Assembly (NCBI RefSeq): GCF_033118175.1 | Contig: NC_083714.1 | Location: 13,516,001-13,580,000, forward strand | Length of the DNA: 64,000 nucleotides | Direction of reading: 5' to 3' | Source of the DNA: Dama dama | Taxonomy: Eukaryota; Chordata; Mammalia; Artiodactyla; Cervidae | Shown here: one piece after another, positions 12,137 to 22,189 of the stretch | Layout: every line of letters begins with the position of its first letter | Position numbering within the stretch: position 1 is the stretch's first letter | Notes under the pieces: model-generated | Told to the model about the DNA's origin: nothing | What the model saw: only the letters and a program-made list of their open reading frames with translations | Database searches by the model: none | Made by a program: the position numbers and the translations under genes

Positions 12137-12390
12137 GAGGGACACCAGACAGCTCCCGTAACACAACACATGTAAATTGGATTTTCACATAGCATGTAAA
12201 TAAACAGGCATCAAACAGTGATTACCCCATAACTGAAAAGTTGGTGGTCATATAAATTTGGAACTGGTGGTCATATAAAGCAGAAGAATGATACTGGAAT
12301 CAGGAGTTTCTTGCTTTGTATCCAAAAGCCAGAGAGGTTATGCCACTGAGGGGAGGGCGAGCTAAGAGTATGGAGAACTCAATAACCTGG

Positions 12391-12701
12391 AAAGTGAAAG
12401 TCGCTCAGTCATGTCCAACTCTTTGCAACCTCATGGACTATATAGTCCATGGAATTCTCCAGGCCAGAATACTGGAATGGGTAGTCTTTCTCTTCTCCAA
12501 GGGATCTTCCCAACCCAGGGATTGAATCTGGGTCTCCCACATTGTAGGCAGATTCTTTACCATTTGAGCCACAAGGGAAGTCCAAGTATATTGGTGTGGG
12601 TAGCCTACCCTTCTCCAATAGATCTTCCCAACCCAGGAGTCAAACTGGGGTCTCCTGCATTGCAGATGGATTCTTTACCAACTGAGCTATCAGGGAAGCC
12701 C
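12391..12701 (-). mobile_element. Bov-tA SINE with duplicated head (one insertion)
   Basis: A full reverse Bov-tA (12391-12583) is followed by a second copy of its tRNA-proximal half (12584-12701). A single pair of 11-bp duplications CAATAACCTGG (12380-12390, 12702-12712) brackets both, so the dimer arrived as one unit or arose by later internal duplication. Confidence 0.8.
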
Positions 12702-12924
12702 CAATAACCTGGAGAAAGAATAAATAAATAGGTGGGTCTCTGATAATTAAGCTAGCAGAATCCTCAAGCAAGGAATGCCATTATCTATCTGAGAGTCAAC
12801 CAATAAAGTGTCTGTATGTGTGTGACTTGAGGTTGGAAAACATGCAGAACTCAAATCAAGGCAGTCATCTCCGAGAGACCAAAATGGAAAATGACTCCAA
12901 ATAAGTAACCTGAAACTCAAGTAT

Positions 12925-13000
12925 TTATGCCCCTGCACCCAACCTCATGCTGGGCACATGGCAGTTTCAGTAAATATTTGTTGAATGAATGAATAAATCT
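12925..13000 (+). mobile_element. L2 LINE 3' end fragment
   Basis: GCTGGGCACATGGCAG.. AATATTTGTTGAATGAATGAA is the L2 3' terminus. Confidence 0.55.
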
Positions 13001-14156
13001 ATATGAGCAAAAGGGTCAACAGACTGGAGGGAAATCTACTGAGCCCGAAGCAGGCAGCCATCCTCCAAGTGGTGTCCAGGGGACAGAGTATCTCACATAG
13101 ATACACACATGGTTAGGAACATGATGCAGCTATGGATAGAGAAAACAGAGACTTGGCTCTGTGTGCTTGGTTAATGTACATCCACCCCTGGACTACAGAC
13201 CCTCTCTCAGTGGGGGGACCCAACCTTGGACTCTGCCGTGTTGAACAAGGTAAATTTCACCTATTGTGGCCTCTTGGCAGCCAGCCAGCTGGCTTTTATC
13301 TAGTGATAACCTCTGCCTTTGTCATGAGCTAGGCTAGCCTTAGCACGGTGACTACTTTACCCTATGTACCAACCAGTGAAATATGCAACCATTGCACCAG
13401 GAAAGATGTTTAAAAAGTGGAAACCATGCTAGACAATCGGTATATGTAGCTTTTGTTGTGTGATTCCTCTTTCCACAATCTTACATTGGGAGCACTTCAG
13501 TGAGGACTGGCTGAGAATATCACACAAGAAGAGTTCTAGGCCCTTTGTGGCACCTGAGAGAAGGTTCAGTAAGCCCTTCCCTAGCTCCATCAGGGATATC
13601 ACAGTCACATGGATACTGCCACAACTCTTGTTCTAGGTAGAAACACATTCAAGATAAAAAACTAAAACAAGATTTCCATTTCTAATCCCAGTAGGTCAAT
13701 GCCAGGCCTTGCTCTCCTCCATTGTGTGGTAACACTTTCTTATCAAAGTAAAACAAAGGGGCCTCATTGAGTTCTCTGTGTCAGTCATAACTGGAGAAAG
13801 GGAGTTTGATTCCTACTTGATTTATTCTTCCTTTTTTCCTTTTTGATCAAAAGTTCAACTAAAAGTATTTGCTCAGATAGAAAGGATATTATGTAAATAG
13901 TGAACCCATTCCAAGATTATCTTGTACATATATATAGTACAATAGAAGGATTGAAAAGGGACTGGAATTTGCAGTAGGGCTTCTTTGAGAACTAGCAACT
14001 GGCTCTACAGTTATGCTCACCTATAATACATGACGAATGGATTATATGGGCTAGTGCAAGACCCAGACCTGGATTTTCAACTTGGCGAAGAATTAAAAAC
14101 CTGTGAGGGAGAACTACAGGCTAATATCCTACTGAACTGAACAGAATCTCTTCTTT
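13001..14156. other. Putative 5' flank of the repeat-ORF gene; nothing definite
   Basis: No repeat or gene recognised. A promoter or first exon of the downstream ORF could lie here but cannot be identified from sequence alone. Confidence 0.3.
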
Positions 14157-14226
14157 TTTAAAAAACTTATTTATTTTTTAATTGAAGGATAATTGCTTTA
14201 CAGAATTTTGCTCTTTTCTATCAAAC
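14157..14226 (-). mobile_element. Minimal L1 3' end insertion (70 bp)
   Basis: Reverse copy of only the last ~45 bases of a ruminant L1 (TTTAATTGAAGGATAATTGC) plus tail. Perfect 15-bp duplications CAGAATCTCTTCTTT lie at 14142-14156 and 14227-14241. Confidence 0.8.
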
Positions 14227-14269
14227 CAGAATCTCTTCTTTATCAAATGAGCATTACTGGATTATGTAG

Positions 14270-14344
14270 ACTCCCTGGGTCCTTGGTGCGTACGCCAATT
14301 CTTCTGTGTGGGAAACTGCTACAGATCATTTCTGGGACAGCCAG
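14270..14344 (+). other. Candidate upstream coding exon (75 bp, phase 0/0)
   Basis: The segment is preceded by TAG (14267-14269, weak acceptor context) and ends CAG before GTAAGA, a strong donor. It is 25 codons with no stop in the frame that joins phase 0 to the acceptor at 14936, and encodes a plausible W-rich peptide (VWETATDHFWDSQ at its end). The implied intron is 591 bp. Inference only; the acceptor is poor and this could be a chance open stretch or a larger first exon. Confidence 0.3.
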
Positions 14345-14424
14345 GTAAGAGTCTGCTCAAAGTCATACCCAGGGGCATCTAGTCAGGCTCATTTTGATGA
14401 TGCTTTCTTTCTCTGACTTTATAG

Positions 14425-14485
14425 GCTCAACTCCAGCTTTCTCTGCTACGATTTGGTCTCCTAAGGCTATCTGAAGCATCAAAAG
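14425..14485 (+). other. Alternative candidate exon inside the putative intron
   Basis: A 61-bp segment follows a pyrimidine-rich TTATAG and precedes GTAACA. One frame is open, but it leaves phase 1 and would hit a stop just after the 14936 acceptor, so it cannot carry the main frame. If used, it would be non-coding leader. Confidence 0.15.
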
Positions 14486-14935
14486 GTAACAATGCTAAGA
14501 TCTACACCTGACCATTGACCAATGTCTCTATTCCCCTTAGATGCAAATGGAAGTATTTTTATGTTGTTGCTGATGTCTTTCCAGTGTTTTCCTCTACTTT
14601 CAAAGAAGACAGTGATGATTGATAAAGATTGAAAATATCAGCCATGAGGATTTTGAGGGTGTCCAGGGTCGCCGATAGATAGTAGGAGTGAGCCTTTTGT
14701 GGGAGGTTGTGGTGGAATAGCACCGATCAGTGAGCTAGCTGCCAAAGAAGTGTCTGACACCCTTACTTTGTTCACTACCTCCGTAACCAGCTCTGTTCCT
14801 AAATGGTTTCAGGTATCCTTGATTTAAGTCCCCCAGGCCCGATGCTTGATACTCTCCTTCCAGAAGGGCCATTTTGCTAGCCTTGATTGTAAATCACATT
14901 TCCCTCTTGGATGACTTCTTTTCTCTCTGTTCCAG

Positions 14936-15019
14936 ATCAACACTTTCATTGATCCAGAAACAAAAGCAAGGCAAAGTTGGAGGGGGAAAGAAACATGGAA
15001 AAAGACATTTTTAGCTCAC
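14936..15019 (+). other. In-frame 5' extension of the repeat ORF (probable exon start)
   Basis: A pyrimidine tract ending in CAG (14915-14935) makes a good 3' splice site. From 14936 there are exactly 28 open codons in frame with the ATG at 15020. The encoded peptide contains DPETKARQ followed by WRGK, which lines up with NQETKVEQ and KWRNEK at residues 194-211 of the main ORF, so it looks like part of a further repeat unit. This suggests translation enters from an upstream exon rather than starting at 15020. Confidence 0.45.
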
Positions 15020-16438
15020 ATGGAGGCTCTGACAACCCAGGCAAATGACGCAGATTCAGCTGCCGCATACACGGGAGCCCCGCCTGCCATTCAAACCGTA
15101 CTCAAAGATGCTAATCTTGATGCAAGTAGTGGGGGAAATGTGGGGCAGGAAAGCATGGGTCCAAGAGAGAGTGATGAGGTGGAAAAAATGTCCAACCTCA
15201 GTCTGTGTCTGAATATGGAAGCCGAGGCCCCACGACCACAGGCAGCTGCCAATCACACTACATGGCAGAGGGCTAACATCAGGGGACGCATAGGGAAGAA
15301 AAACAGCCGTAAAAGGAGGAATAGGAAGGAAAGAAAGATGGTGTCTTTTCCTTGTCCTCTGACGCTGTGGACTCGAGCATCTTCGGCAGCCCCAGTTCTG
15401 GGTCACACTCCTTTCCTGGGGCCTCTGTTAGAGGATGATATAGAAGTCAGTGTGGAGGATGAAACCTGGGAGCAAAGGGAGAACGATGAGGGTGAAAAGG
15501 CATCCACTCTCAGCCAGTCTCGGATGGCACCAGCTGGTGCCTTGTTGCCAGCAGCAAGTCCAACTCAGTCCTCTGCTGAGTGGGACTCTCTGGTGGACAA
15601 CCAGGAGACAAAAGTAGAGCAGGAAAACAGCCATAAATGGAGAAATGAAAAGAACAAGATCATGCGTAGCCCCTGGCCTCTGACGGTACAGGCTTGGGCA
15701 TCTTACATGGACCCAGGTCCATTACCCACAGCTCCGTTACCCACGGCTCCTGCTGGGGCTTCAGCAGTTGCTGACGATGGGGTCAACATGGGGCTTCAAA
15801 GCAGGGATCGAAAGGAGGAGAAAGATAAAATGTTGCTGGTTACTTCTTATCAGAGTGCTCAGGCTGGCAGCCCATGCTCAGATGTGGCATCGGGCCACAG
15901 CTCACTGGAGGAGGTTTCCTTTGCTAACGATAGGTTGAACATAGGGGAGAAAAGTGGGTGTATGAGGAAGGATAAAAAAGACCAAAGTGTCTTGTCTCCT
16001 TCTTGGCCTCTGGCAGTCCAGGCTTGGACCTCATTCAGAGCCAAAGATGCAGTTCAGACTCTCTTGCAGGGTGAGTCTTCCATGGCAAGTGTAGGGATGA
16101 ATGTGGGCCAGAAAAGCTGGCCTCAAGTGGAGGAGAATAGTAAGGAAGAAGCAAAGTCCATTCTTCCTTGGCCTGTGAGGGTCCCGGCAGATGCCTCCTT
16201 TGCAGCCAAAACTCCAGGGCAGGATTCATTTGAGGGGACTTCTGCTCTGGAAGACCTATTTTCCAAGCTGAGTCAAAGCAGGAGGAGGCCCCAGCATGGA
16301 GAGGAGAGCCAAGTGCAGGGCAGTGCTCAGTTTTCTCTGGAACCTTCCCGGGATTGGAGAAATACAGAGAGATGCCCAGGGGATAAGGATTTGCGGGAGT
16401 GCGAGGTGATGAATTTTGCTAGGCAAGTCGACTGTTAA
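15020..16438 (+). CDS. Candidate repeat-containing protein, 472 aa, family not recognised
   Basis: Seen: an uninterrupted 472-codon frame, ATG to TAA, by far the longest in the window and GC-richer than its flanks. The protein is hydrophilic with no signal peptide or membrane segment. It is built of about seven degenerate units of ~54 residues: a short N-x-G-x-x-S motif recurs near residues 40, 256, 307 and 361 (40 to 256 is four periods), with weaker counterparts near 90, 143 and 198. Each is followed by a charged K/R/E stretch and then a tryptophan/proline patch, clearest as PWPLTVQAW (218-226), SWPLAVQAW (328-336), PWPVRVPAD (383-391) and PCPLTLWTR (111-119). A very basic run at 86-106 could be a nuclear localisation signal. 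The frame is also open for 28 codons upstream, back to a splice acceptor, so the true start may lie in an upstream exon. No homologue is recognised and no function is proposed. No clear AATAAA follows within about 700 bp. Alternatives: a lineage-specific gene, or a recent pseudogene still open. Confidence 0.6.
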   Translation: MEALTTQANDADSAAAYTGAPPAIQTVLKDANLDASSGGNVGQESMGPRESDEVEKMSNLSLCLNMEAEAPRPQAAANHTTWQRANIRGRIGKKNSRKRRNRKERKMVSFPCPLTLWTRASSAAPVLGHTPFLGPLLEDDIEVSVEDETWEQRENDEGEKASTLSQSRMAPAGALLPAASPTQSSAEWDSLVDNQETKVEQENSHKWRNEKNKIMRSPWPLTVQAWASYMDPGPLPTAPLPTAPAGASAVADDGVNMGLQSRDRKEEKDKMLLVTSYQSAQAGSPCSDVASGHSSLEEVSFANDRLNIGEKSGCMRKDKKDQSVLSPSWPLAVQAWTSFRAKDAVQTLLQGESSMASVGMNVGQKSWPQVEENSKEEAKSILPWPVRVPADASFAAKTPGQDSFEGTSALEDLFSKLSQSRRRPQHGEESQVQGSAQFSLEPSRDWRNTERCPGDKDLRECEVMNFARQVDC

Positions 16439-17104
16439 TGTGAGGAGCTTTGCTCTCAAGAGAGGATAGAGACTTTGACCCTGACCAAAACCCACACCCA
16501 CAGGAGTTCTTCGGTGATGGGGAGGCAGGGACAACGGAGAGAGAGGGCTGAATCTCAGATACTCTGGATGGGGAAATGGGAAGATTTTTAAGATGTAGGA
16601 GAGAAAAGAAAGGGAACTAAGAAGACTCTGGGCCTAGGAAGTCTCTGCTCAGGGGAAAGATGGGTTTAAAATGCTACTCCAAAGAAAGAGAGGCTCGCTA
16701 CACAAATGGTCTATCCTATCCTGTTATACTGTATCACCGCAATCCATCTCTTGATGGGAGACTGGTCGCCTAAGTAAGTTTTATTTTTTTTTCTAAATAA
16801 GTTTTAAGTTTACAGGTGGTAGATGCTATATGGTTGGCACATACAGGCTAATGTTTTAGAAAAGCAAAAGTCCTTATGCTGTCTATCCTTTTTCCTATAA
16901 GATTTTTCACATCCTTGGGAGAGGTCTGTTACTTATGGTTGGGAAATGGTGTTATGAGTCTAGAGTGTAAACCAAGGATAGAACATATATTGTATCCTAA
17001 GAACACTACTCTTGACTGGAAAACGTTACTGCATGTTGCATATTAGATTGTAAATTGCCTTCATGGTTGCAGGGAGCTCCTGGACTGGCTGGTTTACAAT
17101 CGCT
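16439..17104. other. 3' flank of the repeat ORF, possible 3' UTR
   Basis: Purine-rich sequence directly after the stop codon, then AT-rich sequence. No canonical AATAAA and no repeat recognised. Confidence 0.3.
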
Positions 17105-17348
17105 GAAAGCACAGACTCTAGAGTCACAATGCCTGGGTTCAAACACCAGCTTTGACACTCACCCCCTGTGTTCCTCTGATCAATTCACTCCCGTCTTCTG
17201 GCTCCCAGGTTCTGCTTCTATCACCTGGCAATAAATAATAACCCTTGCCTTGTAGAATTGCATGAGGATTAAATGAGTTAATACATGTGAGCCTTTAGAA
17301 GAGTACTTTGCAAATAATAAGCCGCCAAATGATATCAGCTATTATTAC
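17105..17348 (+). mobile_element. MIR SINE
   Basis: ACTCTAGAGTCACAATGCCTGGGTTCAAA-type head, then TGAGGATTAAATGAGTTAATA and a MIR tail. Confidence 0.75.
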
Positions 17349-17965
17349 TTTATCTTGCAGCATTAAACTTCATGGAAGGGCCTGGCATTAGCAGGGCCTG
17401 GCCTGTAGCATTATGTGTCTTACAAGTTATACAAACAGCAGTATAGACGTAAGACAGACGATGATTCCTCCACTTAAAAAATCATGGTAACAACAATTCT
17501 TAAAGCCATGGACATGCTGTTTAAGCAGGAAACAAGTGATAAAATAGTAGCTATGATTTTGAAGTGGTAAGATTTTAACCATGTCAAGAAAAGTAGCTGC
17601 AATAAACTCTGGAAGAGAAATACACTACTATGTTACTATTTGTTATTGCTGGATGAGGGGGATCATGCGTGAGGATGTTTTTCTGTTTCTTCATTCTTTT
17701 CCGTAACTCCCAAGTTCCTACATTACCATGTCATCAGCAAATGATAAAAAAAAAATAATGAGGGGAAGAAGAAGACTTCTCCACAGTGAACTTGTTAGAG
17801 GGGAGTCAACTGACATGAGGGGACCAGACCTTACCCAGTGAGCACTCCCCCAGCCTGCAGCTCTGGAAAAGAGATTTAGGTGCCTTGGCCTGGGGTTGAA
17901 TAGAGCAGAGACAGCTACACTATGCGAGGCGGTGGCGTGGGGGGGAATTTCTATATTTCTCGAAC
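17349..17965. other. No feature recognised
   Basis: Apparently unique non-coding sequence; one A-rich stretch near 17745. Confidence 0.3.
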
Positions 17966-18900
17966 AACCTGTGGGAACAAGGGAGGAGTGCTTATTCTTC
18001 TGCTGTAATCAGCCATTGCCTAACTTGGCAGGCGTTGTGCTGCTCTGGCTATATTATTGCTGCCATCTGTCATGTTTGTTGAGAACTTATCCGGAAGCTT
18101 AGCTGGACAATGTAGCTTAGTATAGGGTGAGATTAAAAGGTAAACTTGTTTTAGCCTTCTGTATAGCCTGGCTTTGGGGATCAATTTAGTTAAAACGATA
18201 TCCTGATCATTCCCCTAACAACACTGAAGGGGTAGGTATTCAAGGAAGACTCGGGAGGTGGGATCAAATGCCCCTTTCATGTGTCCCCAGTGCTCTTAGC
18301 AGGGGTTTGGAAGCTTTCTGATGCCCATGCATCTTCCTGTCTTGAGGTCCAGCTACACTCTGATCCCCCTTGAAGAGGACAGTAGTACCCTCAGCTGGTC
18401 ATGTGCCTTGCAGTAAAACCCATGGCCTTAACCAGAAGAGGGACTGGGTGTATGTGTGTTGGACAAGTGGCCACATAGTCTAATTACCTCTCACTGTAAT
18501 CCCAGGAGTGGGCTCTCTGATATACATCAAGATCAGAATATAGGGAAGGAAAGGCTGCCAGTGGAGCAGGGCTTTGGAAGGGCAAGACCAAAGGGCTCCA
18601 TGCTTTCTCCCAGGTAAGTTTTCCCGTCCACCGTCTCCCACATTAGTAGGAAATTCAGTGCAGGAAAGCTAAGCAGAACAAGGGGAGGAGCAAGGAAAAG
18701 GAACTGAGAGACTGTTCTTGAGCTGGTTCAAGTTTGAAACTATAAAAGAGGGTAAGAGGGCTCTGAGGTTTCTTTGCTGTCCAGCTCAGCTCACTTGGGT
18801 AAGAGAATCAAAATGAATTTGAGGCAAAATCCTATAACTGTGAATAAAGACTGAGTTTGCTTAATGTATTTGCTGGGTCACATTAATCTTGGAAAACTTC
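17966..18900 (+). repeat. Unclassified interspersed repeat, possibly LTR-like
   Basis: 17966-18330 is clearly homologous to the reverse complement of 24925-25310 (shared GCTGCTCTGGCTATATTATTGC, GGAAGACTCGGGA and more). Further 3', a TATA-like CTATAAAAG (18739) and AATAAA (18843) about 100 bp apart resemble LTR signals. The similarity of frame 17896-18102 to the second copy is due to the repeat, not a gene. Confidence 0.45.
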
Positions 18901-19134
18901 AAGTACAACAGCAGGCAGCTGACGAGAGTCTGGTACAGTGTGATGGAGGGAGTCCAAGCATCTGAAAAACACAATTAGCCTTGTGGTTGTCCTTGCTTTA
19001 TGCTACTGTTGCCACCTCTTGTACTTAAAAGAGGTGGGAGCCAGGAGGACTGTTCCCCTTTGACAAAGGCAACATGATGGAATCATAGGATGAGTCTTTG
19101 ACCCTGAACTTTCTAGTCCCAACACATTATTTCT

Positions 19135-19259
19135 TTTTAACTTTTTTTTTAATTGAAGGATAATTGCTTTACAACAGTGTGTTGGTTTCTGCCGTACATC
19201 AACATGAATTAGCCCTAGATATACATATGTCCCCTCCCTCTTGAACCTCCCTCCTACCT
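19135..19259 (-). mobile_element. Ruminant L1 3' end
   Basis: Reverse copy beginning with poly(T) then AATTGAAGGATAATTGC. Perfect 16-bp duplications CCAACACATTATTTCT at 19119-19134 and 19260-19275. Confidence 0.85.
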
Positions 19260-19275
19260 CCAACACATTATTTCT

Positions 19276-20015
19276 GTCTATTTCAAATCTAAATCCTTCT
19301 GCCTGCCTGTCTTCCCTAAGAGTACTTAACATTTCTAGCCCTGTCTACTGCTGCTCCCCATAGGAACCAGCTACTTTAACCATGCTGGTCACATGAGTGT
19401 CCCCCCAAATATGCCATGGATATCTTCACCTGCAGGCTTTTTGCAAATTCTCACCTATGCCTGGCCTTTCTTCCCTGGAACACATTCCCTGCTCCTATTT
19501 CAGAATGCAGGGCTCCACTAGGCCTTCCCCTCAGCTCACTGATGCATTTTCATTGTTTCATTTGAGCCTTTCTTTTCACCTGAGCCAAAGCTGTTTACTC
19601 TGTTGCTTCAAGGGCTCAGTGAAGTTTTGTAATAAGAAATATTCCTGCAGGATATATAGTGTTATAAAATTCAGTCTGCCACTTCTGGGGAGGGGGGGAT
19701 CATTTCTTGTATACGTTAAGTGGGTCAGGTGCACAAGGGACTATACTTTAATTCCACAACTAGGTAAAGAAATTGCTGAACATTATTCATTTCCTACTGG
19801 TAACATAAATGGGCTCCCTGGGGTGGGGGTGGGGGACCCCTGAGAAACACAATAGCTCTTTCCTGGGTCCTGCCTTAAATAACAATCCTACAGTACCCAG
19901 AGTTTGTATAGGCCTTAGCTTCCAAGAGGTTCACAGTGGTCCTCAATATCAAAATATACTATCCATAGTATATGAACACATCAATGACCCATTGGTGGTG
20001 GACGTGCACTTATAG
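19276..20015. other. No gene; possible L2 trace
   Basis: 19425-19600 faintly resembles L2 (CACCTATGCCTGGCCTTTC.., GGCCTTCCCCTCA). The 148-codon frame at 19397-19843 shows no protein character. Confidence 0.3.
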
Positions 20016-20078
20016 GGGCTTCCCTGGTGGCTCAGTGGTAAAAAAAAAATCCACCTGTCAATCTAGGAGATGTGGGAT
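20016..20078 (+). mobile_element. SINE head fragment
   Basis: GGGGCTTCCCTGGTGGCTCAG with a short A run, then a degenerate tRNA-like segment; the Bov-A body is missing. Confidence 0.7.
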
Positions 20079-20317
20079 ACTGGACTTGGAGTTGTTTTAC
20101 CAGTAGAGGTGAGTATGCACTCAGTCTTTTAGTCTCTTACTCCTTGTGACCAAAGGCAGCCATTTTCCAACCATGGATGGGCCTTGGAAGGGAGTAAAGT
20201 TAACTGAGCCACAAAGTCCCCTCCCCTGGCCTGGAGCTCTAACCACCTCAGCTCACCGGCCAGAAGCGCTTCTGTCCCTTAAGACCTGGTATTCTTCAGT
20301 TCCTCACATGACTCCAG

Positions 20318-20545
20318 GAGTGTGAGCTCTGGAGTCTGATCATCTGAATTCAAACCCTGACTCTTCTTACTAACTTGGGTAAATTGCTGAACCCTTCTAT
20401 GCCTCAATTTCTTCAACTGAAAATGAAACTAATAATAGTACCTACCTCTTTAGATGGTTGGGAGGATGGAGAGTGTTCATACCTGTCAAGTACCTAGAGT
20501 AATGCCTGGCATGTATTTAAGTACTCAGTTCATGTTAGCTATTAA
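20318..20545 (+). mobile_element. MIR SINE
   Basis: Head GGAGTCTGATCATCTGAATTC, core TGAACCCTTCTATGCCTCAATTTC, tail with AATGCCTGGCATGTA. Confidence 0.8.
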
Positions 20546-21090
20546 TGTTATTCATTCTTCCCCAGTGAAGAAACCAAGAGCTGAAGTATTTTTCCCTGAA
20601 GGCTTTGGTTTTCCCTACAACCTGGTGCCAAGCTCTTCATCTTCATTTGGCTATCAAACTAGATTCCTTGGCAACCACGTTATACCTTCCCACAGCCCTC
20701 ACCCACTGCCCATCCTGACAACATTATTTAACCGCTTTTTTGACACTGCCATGGGTGTGTCAAAGAAACTTCAAATATTGTTTCTGCCCTCAATGAGCTC
20801 AAAATTTACCTCCAAAGGTGGGCCAAAAGGAAAGTGACTTTTGCAGCATATGCACCCTATCACAGTGGGCACAGCCCAAACCCATTGGGTTTAGGCACAT
20901 TCAGGGCCAGACCCAGAACAAGTTTTTAACCCAAAGTTGGGAAAGCCACAATAAAAGGTCTGGGAGATGTCTTATAAAACACTCCTGTTTGGGGGTAAAA
21001 AAACAAAATGAGAGGTTTGGTTTCCTGACAAGGTGAGAAAAATCTACATCTGTTAATCACCCACAATTATGCTGCATACTGTGAGAATAT
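20546..21090. other. No feature recognised
   Basis: Non-coding, apparently unique. The 127-codon frame at 20454-20837 begins within the MIR and is not supported. Confidence 0.3.
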
Positions 21091-21128
21091 CTATCTATCT
21101 ATCTATCATCGGCCTATCTACCTACCTG
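21091..21128. repeat. (ATCT)n microsatellite, imperfect
   Basis: About five ATCT units followed by degenerate CTAC/CTAT repeats. Confidence 0.8.
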
Positions 21129-21189
21129 TTTCTTATTTAAGCAGGGTACTGGATCCTTGAAGAGTTTCCAATCTAGCAAAAATCTTGAA

Positions 21190-21775
21190 AAAACTTTTAA
21201 AATAATGCAGCAAAAGGACAAATGTATGATTCCATTTATTTGAACTACCTAGACTAGCTAACGGAGAAGGCAATGGCACCCCACTCCAGTACTCTTGCCT
21301 GGAAAATCCCATGGACGGAGGAGCCTGGTAGGCTGCAGTCCATGGGTTCGTGAAGAGTCAGACACGACTGGACAACTTCATTTTCACTTTTCACTTTCAT
21401 GCATTAGAGAAGGAAATGGCAACCCACTCCAGTGTTCTTGCCTGGAGAATCCCAGGGACGGGGGAGCCTGGTGGGCTGCCATCTATGGGGTCGCACAGAG
21501 TCAGACACGACTGAAGTGACTTAGCAGCAGCAGCAGCAGACTAGCTAAATTCATAGAGACAGAAAGTAAAATAATGACTACCAGGGGCTAGGGGTGTGGA
21601 ATGGGGGTACAGAGTTTCAGTTTGAGATGATGTAAAAGTTCTGAAACTAGACAGTGGTGATGGTTGCAGAACTACGTGAATGCGCTTAAGAATACAGAAC
21701 TATGCACCTAAAATTGCTAATATTGTAGATTTTATGACATGTGCCTTTTAACAAAATGTTTAAAAATAATGCAAG
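21190..21775 (+). mobile_element. L1M 3' region, interrupted by BOV-A2
   Basis: Before the SINE: AAATGTATGATTCCATTTATTTG. After it: ATTCATAGAGACAGAAAGTA.., GTGATGGTTGCAGAACTAC.., the usual L1 3' UTR. Confidence 0.75.
21262..21537 (+). mobile_element. BOV-A2 SINE (dimeric)
   Basis: Near-consensus dimer ending in (AGC)n. Perfect 11-bp duplications AGACTAGCTAA at 21251-21261 and 21538-21548. It is close to the 811-1086 copy in sequence and looks young. Confidence 0.9.
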
Positions 21776-22189
21776 ATGGTAAAAAAAAAACTCACATGCT
21801 AAATTATGCTAGCTATGCTGAGAGTAATTTCTGGTCATACTGAGCTCATAATAAGGAAAACTCAAAGAGGATTGGAGTAGCTCAGAAAAGTTTTCTAGAA
21901 AAGGCAAAATATATAAGCCAGGTTTAGATGAAGGAGGGACAGTCTGGAAAGGGGAGAGTGAGAGGAAAATCGCTGCAGCAGAGGCCCAAAGATAGTGATG
22001 AATGTGCCCCCGCCAAGGGGGCACAGTCAGCTCACAGAAAAAGATGTGTTGCTTAACAAGCAATGGGAGCTGTGGCCGCTTGAATGGGGTGGAACCTGAC
22101 CACAGAGTGACTTGAACTGCAGGCAGACACTTGAATTGGAGGCCTTGGGTACTAGACATTCATTGTAGTGTTATATAATTTATTTTTTT

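Noticed and set aside
13132..13332. 66-codon frame with a GTAAAT donor-like site
   Set aside because: Phase does not join the downstream frame and no other support; may at most be leader sequence.
15056..16534. Minus-strand frames of 61-116 codons inside the main ORF
   Set aside because: Shadows of the + strand repeat ORF.
16745..16785. Sequence resembling the 3' part of 5S rRNA (TTGATGGGAGAC)
   Set aside because: Only ~12 bases match; the rest does not align.
17896..18102. Peptide similar to one near 25.2 kb
   Set aside because: Explained by the shared non-coding repeat; changes are not concentrated at third codon positions.
19397..19843. 148-codon frame
   Set aside because: Overlaps an L2-like trace and ends in a glycine run from a G-rich stretch; no protein character.
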